Shown here piece after piece: positions 10,800 to 20,299 of a stretch of DNA of 64,000 nucleotides. The notes beneath the pieces were generated by a model. It searched no databases, was not told the origin of the DNA, and saw nothing but the letters and a program-made list of their open reading frames with translations. The stretch's first letter is position 1; each line of letters opens with the position of its first letter. Source of the stretch: Artemia franciscana (Eukaryota; Arthropoda; Branchiopoda; Anostraca; Artemiidae); NCBI RefSeq assembly GCF_032884065.1, contig NC_088873.1, positions 5,464,011-5,528,010 of the forward strand, in the 5' to 3' direction. The position numbers and the translations under genes were made by a program.

Positions 10800-11560
10800 A
10801 CGCACAGTCTGTTCAGATTCAGATTCATTTATTCAAAAATTCATATTCATTAAAATCTTCAACTTGCCCAAATGGAGAGACAACCTCGACTACTGGGCAA
10901 GACATATAAACAAAATTTAACTATCCTCATTGATATAGAACAAACAAAAAATGAACCACTATTTCATCAATAAATAAAGAGTATCTTTAATGAGAGTATT
11001 TAAGGTGGAGTAAGTGGAGTGAGGCCAAATTAAAATAAAAAATAAAAAAATTTTACCAACCGTTCTTGCAAGCAGATTCCATTATATAACTTTTTAATCG
11101 TCTCTTGAAAGATCCTTTTGGTAACTCAAAAAATTTATTTAATGAATATTTGTTGGCTATTGATGGGATCATAGGCTATACCGGAAGTTGAAACGGGATC
11201 TTTCATTTTTCACCAGAGGTAGTTTGTATGGGTTAACGCATCTAGTTATCAGTGAATTTTGATGTTTGGACAGTAAATTCTGGTCAAAAAAGAAATTATG
11301 TACATGTTGAATCTTAAAAAACCAACTAGATAATAGGAGATGAGATTTCTGTGTAAGAGTCTAGAAACAGGTGAGAGGTACGTGTTTCAGAGTGGATATC
11401 TGTACTCCTCGGGTGTTGTAAAAACTTATCTAGAATTCGAATGGCTTTGTTTTGCAGGGTTTGTAGTGGTTAATATGTGATTTAAAAGTCAGCAAAAATA
11501 TAGCTGAGCAATATTGGATTTGTGCATCAATTAGGCAAAAATATAGGATTCTTAGAACCT
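10800..11560 (-). mobile_element. 3' fragment of a second non-LTR retrotransposon
   Basis: On the minus strand the piece near 11460-11400 reads LQTLQNKAIRILDKFL, a motif common just after the reverse transcriptase of Jockey/CR1-like elements. Decayed coding sequence and an AT-rich 3' tail ending in GAATCTGAATCTGAA (10806-10825) follow. That kind of short repeated tail is typical of LINE 3' ends. Many stops are present. The clade is uncertain. Confidence 0.5.
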
Positions 11561-12342
11561 TATATGAGAATAAAAATTTTAGTCGGTTGTTGCTTCAAAC
11601 TGTTCGAAAAAGCGAAAACACTGCCATAAGAGAAAATTACTGGAAAAGAACTGGAGGTGAAGGGACAGATGTTATCTTTCAGTTTGTTTATTTTTCAGCT
11701 TTTTCAATCTTTTTGTGTAAAAATTGATTTTTTAGATTTTTCTACCCTTTTTTTCTAAAAACTTTTTTTTCGACCTTATCTATCTTTTTTTTCTAAAAAG
11801 CTATTTTTTGGCCTTTCCTTTTTTTGAAAAAAAAGCTATTTTTAGCCTTTTCTATCATTACAGAAATTTTTAGACTAATTTTTGAACCCGTATTTCCATT
11901 TTTGCGGCTTTAATTTCATTTTGAGATTCTACTTTTGGTCTCATTTTTGGTTGTTAGTGTTCAACTAAGATTTTGTGCGATTATTTAAAATAAAAATCAA
12001 ATTTTAAAAGTACGTTTAATTGAAATGTAAAATTATATTTGTTCACTGAAAAACAAAAACCTTATGAGTTCGACGCGGGTGAGTTCAAGTTGGCTAGATG
12101 TTCGTTTCAAATAAAAGGGCTGAAACCCTGAACAAGTATCAATAGAAGCGATAAGGTGATATGTACAGTAATCGTTTTTTTCTGTTTTTTGTTCTTTTTA
12201 TTTAAGATTTAACAGTACTTAAACTTTAAACATTTTTTTAACGTATTTTTTTACGTGATAATCTTTTTTGCGAAAAATGTCCTTTTTTTATTAATTCTTC
12301 CCTTTTTTGCACTGTCCCTAAAATAAGCTTCATTTTCTCTAG
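11561..12342. other. T-rich intron sequence, no gene seen
   Basis: The + strand has runs of TTTTTT and repeated phrases like CTTTTTTTTCTAAAAA. No exon, RNA gene or repeat family is recognised. The last bases, ending TTTTCTCTAG at 12342, form a good splice acceptor for the following Raf exon. Confidence 0.6.
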
Positions 12343-12477
12343 ATTCTGTTTATGGTTGGTCGAGGCTACCTAAAACCGGATTTGTCAAATTTAAGACGAG
12401 ATACTCCAAAAGCCCTTCGACGATTATTAGAAGAGTGCGTAAATTATTCAAGGGATAAAAGAGCGCAATTTAGCGAG
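12343..12477 (+). CDS. Raf: RAF-family kinase, penultimate coding exon (kinase domain C-lobe)
   Basis: The 45 codons begin ILFMVGRGYLKPDLSN and end RDKRAQFSE, closely matching the last kinase-domain exon of human BRAF (IIFMVGRGYLSPDL ... RDERPLFPQ). The exon is exactly 135 bases, phase 0 at both ends. It is bounded by TTTTCTCTAG before and GTAGGT after. The Arg in RDKRAQF is the conserved kinase subdomain XI arginine. RAF kinases carry signals from Ras to MEK in the cytoplasm and at the membrane. The preceding exon (catalytic loop and DFG region) is not found to the left, so an intron of more than 12 kb is implied. Assignment to the RAF family is strong; the orthology class is not resolved, though arthropods usually have one gene. 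Confidence 0.93.
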
Positions 12478-13205
12478 GTAGGTAGTCAACAGTTCTCAAT
12501 CGGAAACCCCCCAAAAAATGTTTTGCGGCACAATATGGCTAAATTGTTACTTTGCTGTGAAACGATGTTCTTTTTGTACTTATAAAAGACACAAGAACTT
12601 TAAAGTACCAAGGACATCAAAATGAAACTTTTTTTTACTCCCTGGGCCAATCTTAGTTCTATTTCATACCTGAAATCCCTGATTATCTTATATTTTTCTA
12701 TTAATCGTTTCAAAACAGTGGAAGCGTTTGGACAGTATCATGTCTCGTCAGTGTTGCCACATTGAACCGTGAAAATAGACAAGGAATACTAAACATTTAA
12801 ATTTGACAGCCCTTTTTGTCTCTAAATTTGAACCACTGTTAATTTCCTAAGGCAACTGCAAATTCAAAGGAAAACCACGCCACCTTAAGCGTTTTGGTGC
12901 CATATGTTTTAGCTTTTTTTGTTGATTTCTCATCCACGTTTCTTTTTGTTTTAAATTGGGCGCCCGCTGTTAATACTTCTACTACTAACAATTGACTGCA
13001 GCATCAAATCGCACGAGGTTGACACAGCTAAACACACTTCTCCCCAGCCCCAATCTATTTAAAGCTTTCCTCTGTAGGTCCTCCCAAGAAATTCCAATTC
13101 CCTTTAAATATTTCCTTGCGACCACATCCCACCTAATTAGGGGACGATCTGCTTTTGTTTGGCCCTAGACGGTTGGCCGACTAGAAAAATTGTCCGATAA
13201 TTTAG

Positions 13206-13225
13206 TATATATATATATATATATA
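13206..13225. repeat. (TA)n microsatellite
   Basis: A short TA run at the left edge of the Helitron-derived block, where the hairpin and CTAG end of the family would be expected. The true 3' end of this copy is therefore lost. Confidence 0.85.
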
Positions 13226-13800
13226 CTAAATATGTTTTAGTATGTTTTTAACTACGTAAAACTTGCGAACATACAACACTCTTCGCTGTCCCATTGTCTG
13301 TACATATAAATAGATTGCCAGGTTTACCGACTCTTGAACTTGCAACATATAATTGTCCATGGGAAAAACAATCCGTATTCAGATCTATACCTCATTATTC
13401 TAATGATTGCCCTTGAGCTTTGTTGATGGTGATTGCTAATCGAACATTCCCTGTGTCTTCATCGTCATTTATATATTCCCCCTGTGCCCCCCGGCGTCCC
13501 CGCTGTAGTTGTATCCCTGTGTCCCAGTCGTCATTTATATTCCCGGTGTCCCGGTCGTTATTTGTGTCCCGGTGTCCCTTCTTTTTAGTTTTTTTTTATG
13601 GTTTTTACCTTTTTTTAGCTTTTTTAGTTTTTTTTTCTTTTAGTTTTTTAGTTTTTTTTTGTAGTTTTTACCTATTTTAGTTTTTTTTTTTAATTTGTAT
13701 TTTTATTTTTTTAGTTTTCTTTTTCTCCTTTATTTTTCAGTTTCTTTCCTTTTTTTAGTTTTTTTTTCAGTTTTTAGTTTTTTTCTTCTTTTGTATTAAT

Positions 13801-13880
13801 GCTAAAGCCAAGGTTCAAACCTGGAACCTCTCGGACCTAGAAACTGAAACATAACGCTTTACCAACTCAGCTACTTCGGC
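13801..13880 (-). tRNA. tRNA-like sequence inside the Helitron derivative
   Basis: On the minus strand GCCGAAGTAGCTGAGTTGG begins an A box and D arm. The T arm CCAGG TTTGAAC CTTGG gives a B box. The 5' GCCGAAG can pair with the 3' CTTTAGC apart from one mismatch. The anticodon stem does not pair well, so this is more likely a tRNA-derived relic than a working gene. A second copy is at 30200-30277 in another Helitron derivative, so it travels with the family. Confidence 0.5.
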
Positions 13881-14226
13881 ATGAATACATTCGTTTTGAG
13901 CAGCTTCCTCGGGTGATGCCATTGTAGGTTCTTCAGTCATTCTACAATTAGAAATTTCTCTTTCAACAATCTTCTTACAATTAAAAATTTGTCTTTGAAC
14001 GATATTCTTAAATACCTGTGTCCTGGTCGTCATTTACATTCCCTGTGTCCCGGTCGTCATTTGTGTCCCGGTATCCCAGTCTGTAATTTCTCTTTGAGTG
14101 TCCCGGTCGTTATTTATATTCCCTCTGTCCCGGTCGTCATTTGTGTCCCGGTCTGTAATTTCTCTTTGAGTGTTTTTTCTTTTTAGTTTTTTACATTTTT
14201 TCTTTTTTCAGTTTTCTTTTTCTTCT

Positions 14227-14577
14227 TTATTTTTCAGCTTCACTATGAAATACATATCGCCGAACCTTTGTTTTTTTAACTAAAATCTGGTAGGCATTGA
14301 TGACCTTATCCAAGTCAAAATCCCAAACCCAATCATCATCGCTATCATTTTCAGTTTTGATATGTTTTGACTCTCGCTGTCCAGGTGGATCTTCATCTAA
14401 CTGCGCGGTTTTGCGTTCTTTAGCCTCAAGCCTGTTTCCTTGCTGTTCTTTTGATTCCTCGGCACGCTTTCTTTTCTGACTTTCTCTATCAGCAGCAAGT
14501 TTTTTGGCATAGACTCTTTGAGCATCTTCATCGGCTTTTGCCATTGTAAGTTCATCAGTCATTTTAAACTTAAACAT
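14227..14577 (-). pseudogene. Helitron N-terminal ORF fused to an acidic tail
   Basis: The 116 residues start like the coding Helitron protein (MTDELTMAKADEDAQRVYAK) with the KRKRAEE charged repeat. They then switch after the EAKERKTAQ region into an acidic segment (NDSDDDWVWDFDLDKV) absent from the coding Helitron here. A leucine zipper or domain is not evident. The same acidic segment is repeated in the duplicated block at 14824-14950. This could be a remnant of a related Helitron ORF or a captured host exon; I cannot tell which. Confidence refers to this being Helitron-related. Confidence 0.55.
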
Positions 14578-14951
14578 TAATAGATTTCTACGTGAACATA
14601 TATGTCTTAAATATCTTTAATTTCTCTTTGATTTAAATGTCTTTAATTTCTCTTTGGTCTGTAATTTCTCTTTGAGTGTTTCGGTCGTCATTTATATTCC
14701 CTGTGTCCTGGTCGTCATTTGTGTCCCGGTCTGTAATTTCTCTGAGTATTTTTTTTCTTTTTAGTTTTTTTTAGTTTTTTACCTTTTTTTTCAGTTTTCT
14801 TTTTCTTCTTTATTTTTCAGGGTCACTATGAAATACATATCGCCGAACCTTTGTTTTTTTTTAACTAAAATCTGGTAGACATTGATGACCTTATCCAAGT
14901 CAAAATCCCAAACCCAATCATCATCGCTATCATTTTCAGTTTTGATATGTA

Positions 14952-14952
<1 letters not shown>

Positions 14953-15002
<50 letters not shown>

Positions 15003-15003
15003 T
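14953..15003. repeat. (CT)n microsatellite
   Basis: About 50 bases of CT dinucleotides abruptly follow the second copy of the acidic-tail segment, marking a breakpoint with the sequence beyond. Confidence 0.95.
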
Positions 15004-15189
15004 TTTTTGTCTTTCTCTCTTTGCATATGTGTTTGAGCGTCTGTTTTTTCTTGTGTTTGGAGGGCAACATGCGGCCCTCGGTAGGAATTTGGGGACCCAA
15101 ACTCTTGCCCAAGCCCCATTAATGGAAAACCGTTTTAGTCAGGGCCATTACAATACAAAAACGATATCTGGCCGGTTGTAGTCATTACA

Positions 15190-15441
15190 GTGTCTGGAGG
15201 TCGATCAAGTTTCATTGACCATGAAAAGAGTGTCTGTCCAGCAAGTATGTCAAATCACGGCGGTATGCATACTCTTGAAAGGATGCCAAAAAGGCGCCCT
15301 GAAACAAATCAAGCATTTAACTTGGCTCGATGTAGGGCACGATACCAGTTGTCTAGCGCCGAGAAAGAATACTTTGATTGCCTCGAATGTAATCGTAAGA
15401 ACATAGTATCATCAATGACTTGTTGGCTCAGTCGAGTAACG
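15190..15441 (+). other. Open frame of unknown origin, partly repeated at 19918-20012
   Basis: A frame of about 116 codons starts MSGGRSSFIDHEKS. Its segment QLSSAEKEYFDCLECNRKN to WLSRVT (15347-15441) recurs at 19918-20012 with most codons conserved (RLSSAQIEYIDCLECIFKN). Conservation at protein level between two diverged copies suggests it once was coding, perhaps part of a transposon protein. No known domain is recognised. It lies in the Raf intron on the same strand but has no obvious splice sites. Confidence 0.4.
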
Positions 15442-16092
15442 TGTCGTTTTAAAAGTATATACATATATATAAATAAGCAGCTTAATCAATTGCTTTTTGG
15501 ACAAAAATTGCTTTTTGGACAAAAATTTAAAAATAAGTAATTGAGCTAGGTCAATGAATGTTTCGGAGATTGTAAAGATCTGAAATCTGAGCAGATTCCT
15601 GCGAGTTCCATTAACCTGGCTCCAATACTCTCTTTTTTTTAATTGTCCGCTCTTCTACTCTTTAGAACTCTCTTTCTAAATTCTGCCTGAAAGGTTTTCC
15701 GGTAATCAATTGTTCACTGCTTGCAAAAGTAAGGTAAAAAAGGGTGGAGGATCCCAAAATGGCTCAGAAGGACTCCGCTCAGGGTAAAATGAATAGGGCC
15801 TAAATTTGTAATTCCGTTTTTTCCTAAATCTGTCCTAGAAAGCTGCTTGATGCTTAATTCGATTTATTTCTGATGATAGGTTTTGATATTTAGCTCATTG
15901 TTCATATTTACTACTTATTTCCGTGGAATGTTAACTGAAACGAGCATGATTCAACCCTCAGATAATATTTGAATTTTTTTACTGATTTTTGCCCTCAAAT
16001 TAATAATTTAAAAGGCTTTAAATAATATTGTAATTTTTGTGTTTATATTTCCAAAAATGAAATTTGTTCAAGATTGTTTGTCTTATATTTAG

Positions 16093-16275
16093 ATACTTGC
16101 TGCTGTGGAGAATGTTTCCCGGAGTCTGCCGAAGATTCATCGTTCTGTTAGTGAGCCAACGTTGAATCGCACCCAGTTTCAAGAAGAAATGTTCTTTGGA
16201 TGTGCTTCACCCAAAACCCCGGTCAATTCTCAATTTGGAGCCTTCCCCCTTTTTGTTACAGGTGGTGTCATCTAA
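16093..16275 (+). CDS. Raf: RAF-family kinase, last coding exon
   Basis: Following ATATTTAG, the 60 codons start [18 protein letters not shown], matching human [28 protein letters not shown] at 16141-16158 is the conserved C-terminal 14-3-3 binding site (RSASEP, Ser729 in BRAF). CASPKTP near 16201-16221 matches the proline-directed ERK feedback site SPKTP. GAFP near the end is also shared with BRAF. The frame closes with TAA at 16273-16275. Both regulatory motifs are intact, so the C-terminus looks functional. The last residues (LFVTGGVI) are species-specific. AATAAA at 16504-16509 and 16528-16533 are possible polyadenylation signals. Confidence 0.94.
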   Translation: MLAAVENVSRSLPKIHRSVSEPTLNRTQFQEEMFFGCASPKTPVNSQFGAFPLFVTGGVI

Positions 16276-17155
16276 TACTTTTTACCTTTTTTTAGTGTTT
16301 TAAAACTGAAAAATATTGTTTCGTTTAAAGAATATGTCGCCTTTGTAATTTTATTTCGTCCTTTTTGCGTATTTAACTTGGCTCGATTAATTGAAATGAT
16401 GGTATGGGACGCTTTTGTTGAACAGAAATCTTGACACTATAGTACCAAATTTATAAGGTGTTATGAAATGCTTCAAAAATGTGTTACCTGATTTGTTTTG
16501 TAGAATAAAAATAATTTTTTGTATTAAAATAAATTCTTTTTTTTTGGGGGGGGGGGGGGGCTTCAAAAAATTGTAATTCTAAAGGTGTTCTATGACGCTT
16601 TTTATTTGAATTTATCTCTAAAGCTGTCTTTGATGACAGGTGGTGTCATCTAATATTTGAGCTATTTTAATTATTTAAAACCGAAAAATTTTATTTCAGT
16701 AAAAAGGTATGTTGCCTTTGTAATTTTATTTCGTCATTTTGCGAGGTTAACTTGACTCGAGTAATTCAAATGATTTTATGGGACGCTTTTTATTGAACGG
16801 AAGTCCTATGGTTGGGCAGTGGGTTTGACCTTATCTTGGTAATACCGAACCCAGTGATAACGAATACCGAACCCGAACCTTGCTTAAGCAACACACTTGA
16901 GGGCCAACGCAGGGACCTTAGTAGTCAAGAAGCGTCGTTAATCCGATTGCTACTACTGTTGTAACTACTGGAAATTTTAATCCCATAGTACCAAATTCAA
17001 AAGGTGTTATGAAGCGCTTCAAAATGGTGATACGTTGCGCATTTTTTGTAATTGGAATCATTTTTCATGCTAAACTAAATTCAAAAGGTCTTATCAGATG
17101 CTTCAAAAAAATGTAATTCAAAATGTGTTCTATGACATTTTTTATTAAATTTATC
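16258..17155 (+). repeat. Tandem duplication starting at the Raf stop codon
   Basis: The 19 bases ACAGGTGGTGTCATCTAAT at 16258-16276, covering the last Raf codons and stop, recur at 16636-16654. The matching continues through GCCTTTGTAATTTTATTTCG, GGGACGCTTTT, GGTGTTATGAA and GTGTTCTATGAC. The offset is 378 bases. The second unit is interrupted by about 175 unrelated bases (about 16811-16985). Only the end of the exon was copied, so the second unit codes nothing. Divergence suggests it is old. Confidence 0.75.
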
Positions 17156-17165
17156 TCTTTATCCC

Positions 17166-17420
17166 ACTACGAAAGTATGACAGTTCAAAATAGGGACCTT
17201 TTAATCGACAGTGAACAGACATAAAGTTTTTAACTGGATATTTCGAGCACATATACAGTGTTCATCATCAGCAGTAAAACTAAAAGACATCAATAAAAAC
17301 AATGATGATGAATGATGAACACTGTATATGTGTTCGAAATATCCAGTTAAAAATTTCATGTCTGTTCACTGTCGATTAAAAGGTTTCATCCCTATTTTGA
17401 ACCGTTATACTTCCGTCATG
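17166..17420. repeat. Fold-back element with ~105-bp inverted arms
   Basis: The left arm (17166-17272) and right arm (about 17308-17420) are inverted copies. Examples are TCGACAGTGAACAGACAT / ATGTCTGTTCACTGTCGA and TTAACTGGATATTTCGA / TCGAAATATCCAGTTAA. About 35 bases separate them. The left arm on the minus strand contains a hammerhead-like core (see 17241-17271). A related single arm occurs at about 35725-35800. This suggests relics of a dispersed element, possibly Penelope-like, joined head to head. Confidence 0.75.
17241..17271 (-). ncRNA. Hammerhead-like core (CTGATGA - stem - GAAA)
   Basis: The minus strand reads CTGATGA (17271-17265), then a stem GAACAC/GTGCTC closing a TGTATAT loop, then GAAA (17244-17241). 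This fits the conserved core and stem II of a hammerhead ribozyme. Stem II has one mismatch here; in the opposite arm it is perfect (GAACAC/GTGTTC), but the CTGATGA is changed to AATGATGA. I cannot see convincing stems I and III. It may be only a conserved hairpin. Confidence 0.3.
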
Positions 17421-18450
17421 GAAAGGCAGTGTGGTCTTCGAATTTATCTTTATCCCACTACGATGAACTAATCTTAAAAACCATTGCTAAATAATAAACT
17501 ACGGCGCTGAACTTAGTTTGAATTTTTTGGTTATTAGGATATTTAGAAGCTCATAGTTTTTTCTCGTTTTTCAAATTTAATATAATTATTCGCCTTTTTC
17601 CTTGCTAAAATTATTGTAAAGCGGAGTTAATTCTTGCTTTTATGGGGTGTTTTACGAACATTTCAGATAGGTAAATCAGCCAATGAATATGCGAAAAGAA
17701 AGAGCGAAAAAAATATCGATTTAACATTACCGAAAAGCTAATATTTTTACCGAAGTAATAAATAATATCTTAAATATTTTTAAATTTTACAAGATATTTA
17801 ATTCTAAATGTGTAATTTGATAAAATTCAAGTTAATGAATATGAATCCCTTTGGGATTCATATCATAATTCCCTTTGTACAGTCCATTTGATGAAAGGTA
17901 TTAATTGTATTGAGATTGGAAGAAATTTAGGCTCTTTTATAAAACAAATAATTTACCATAATTACTCGGCATAACAAATAATTTTTCTAACAAAAGAATA
18001 TTTTTTTTTTTAACATACATGTCTAAAATTTGTCAATGTTGACATTCACCGGTGAATGTCCGAAATACTTTTTTTCTCATTGGATTTATTCAGCGTTGCC
18101 AGTCAACTTCCTCGGTTTTATGCAATGTTTGATGGTGAAAGGTTAGGTTAGGCATTTGACCCATTTTTGAGATTTATAACTTAATTTAACCTACCCCAAC
18201 CTGACCTAACTTTAACTTTTATCATCAAAACTTGCATAAGACTAAAAAGCTGATTCACAAAGCTAATCGAATTCAAGCAGAGAAAAGGGAATTTTGCGCA
18301 TTTAACAGTGAATGTCGACATTAACCTGATTTTGTGCATTCACAGTAAAATTTTCATAATAAAGAATTATCAGTTTATTAACGTCACCCTAAATCTGGCT
18401 ACAAAAAAATCAATAAAAAAAAAAAAAAAATCAATTTCTGTTAAATTTAC
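17421..18450. other. AT-rich stretch, nothing recognised
   Basis: No coding region, RNA gene or repeat copy is seen. It contains a short direct repetition of GTGAATGTC near 18050 and 18310. Confidence 0.5.
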
Positions 18451-18899
18451 TTTATTTCTTTTTAATTGAGTCGAAAGATACCATTATCCTTTGAGTGTTA
18501 TTTAGTTACATGGTAAAGTAATAATAGAAAAGGAAAACACTAGAAATGAATATAACAATAAAAGTTAAGAGAATTATATTTGTTGATATATATTCAACAA
18601 ACATACAACATAAAATAAAAACATAAAAACAACCATAAAACACAAAAGGAAATCTTTACCTAGAATATAGCTTAGAAAGGATAGATTGTGGATATGAAAA
18701 CAGAAAAACACACAAAAAGATAAAAAAGTGCAAATAAAAGGTAAATTTGAATGACAATCATGAGATTGAAAAAAACTGCAATGATAATTATAAGATAAGG
18801 GAAACAAATGTGGTTGAGAGGGCAAAATTGAAAATGGAGAAAAGAAGACACAAAAATATACATGAATATATAACACAAATAAAAAACTGGGCATAGAAA

Positions 18900-20250
18900 A
18901 TAGCTTCAGAATAGATAAGTAGCGCGGAGTAATAAAGGGTGGTGATAGAAAAATAAAGTAATATGAAAAAGGTAAAGAAATATGTGTAAACGACAGAGGG
19001 CAAAAAGAACATAAAGCAAATACTAATAAATACTAGTATCTCATCCTGCCCGAAGATAAATGATGGAAGATCCAGAAGGGATATATAGCGGCGAATTCTT
19101 AGAAGTAACGTATTAATATAAAGTAAATTAATATAAAGTAATAATATAAAGTAAATAACGTATTACTTTAAGAAAATAAAGTAATACGAAAAAGGTAAAG
19201 AAATATGTATAAACAACGATTATTAAATCGAAAAACTGTAAGGTTAATTGTATGTTAAGAAAAATGAATACGGTTAAAAGGGCAAAAAAGAACATGAAGC
19301 AAATGAACAAACAACCGTAAATACTAGTTTCTCATCCAGCCAAAGATAAATGGTGGTAGTTTCAGAAGGGTTATATAGTGACGAATTCTCAAAAATTAAT
19401 AATATGGGTTTTGTTAGTTTAAAACAAAGGTAAAGCACAAAAAATATGTTCATAAAAAATTAACTCCACAAAAGATGGGATCTTAGGATTTAAAAAGTGT
19501 TGTGATTGAAAAGCAAAGTAAAACAAAAAAAGTAATTCAATATATATAAAGGTAAACCTAAGTGATAGATATGTAATAACAACTTTAATAATAATCATCA
19601 AATAATAAAGAGTAACAAGATTGAGCCGGCAAAAAGAACTTGGAGCAAATAAGTCAAAAATAAAAAGTAATAATAATCTAAAGTAATAAGTAATAAAAAA
19701 ATAACTTTAATAATAACCATCAGATAAGAAAGAGAAACAAGATTGAGTCGGCGAAAAGAACTTGGAGCAAATAAGTCAAAAATAAAGACTAATATATCCT
19801 CCTACTGAAGATTGACATAGGACACACCAAAAGAATAGTTTGAAAGTTATTAATTTTGGCTGGGAATAACAATTTTAAAAACAATAAATTTTGCACGATA
19901 TTGTGACGCTTAAGACAGGTTGTCTAGCGCCCAGATAGAATACATTGATTGTCTAGAATGTATTTTTAAGAACGTAATATCATCAATGACTTGTTGGCTC
20001 AGTCGAGTAACGCCAATACCTGTCAACACGTGTTGCTACTCATACGAATCAACATTACAAACTTGTTAATTCTATTAAAAAATGTATTAATTCGTAAAAC
20101 TGCAGTAAAAAGTAATATATCCTCCTATAGAAGATTGGCATGGGAAACACCAAAAGAATTGTTTAAAAGCTATTAATCTGGGCTGGGAATAGCAATTTGA
20201 AAAACAATAAATTTTTAAGACAGTGGAACTGTCAAACCTCAAATGAATAT
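18900..20250. repeat. Degenerate tandem repeat region
   Basis: Phrases recur in the same order in successive blocks. AAATAAAGTAATA(T/C)GAAAAAGG starts near 18952 and 19173. GAATTCT(T/C) ends blocks near 19098 and 19390. AACTTGGAGCAAATAAGTC occurs near 19638 and 19759. ATATCCTCCTA with CACCAAAAGAAT occurs at about 19795 and 20118. Units are about 200-310 bases and much diverged. Open frames here are shadows of the low complexity. Confidence 0.55.
19918..20012 (+). repeat. Second copy of the 15347-15441 segment
   Basis: It shares GTTGTCTAGCGCC at the start and TCATCAATGACTTGTTGGCT toward the end with 15347-15441. The encoded peptide is conserved (DCLEC, SSMTCWLSRVT) while flanks are unrelated. 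Function is unknown. Confidence 0.6.
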
Positions 20251-20299
20251 TTTGACGCTCTATCCGAGGGCCGTCCTCAGCAAAACACATATAAATAAA

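Larger units (their letters stand above)
13230..15010 (-). mobile_element. Decayed, partly duplicated Helitron derivative in the Raf intron
   Basis: On the minus strand, 13440-13235 matches the helicase C-terminal end and 3' region of the family. The ORF 14577-14227 starts MFKFKMTDELTMAKADEDAQ, the same N-terminus as the coding Helitron at 24343. Its upstream sequence ATAGATTTCTACGTGAACAT matches the leader near 24340. Between them are GTCCCGGTCGTCATTT-type repeats, a T-rich array and a tRNA-like segment. A roughly 125-base block (14241-14360) recurs at 14824-14950. Neither the 5' TC nor the 3' CTAG end is intact. Confidence 0.75.
12478..16092 (+). other. Raf: Last Raf intron (3615 bases)
   Basis: It starts GTAGGTAGTC and ends TGTCTTATATTTAG, both canonical. 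Both flanking exons are phase 0. About 2.2 kb of it (13230-15440) is Helitron-derived DNA in antisense. The rest (12478-13200 and 15540-16080) shows no repeat or gene that I recognise. Confidence 0.88.

Noticed and set aside
18574..19601. Several hydrophobic frames on the minus strand that look like membrane proteins
   Set aside because: They come from AT-rich tandem repeats. Frames overlap each other and are not conserved between units.
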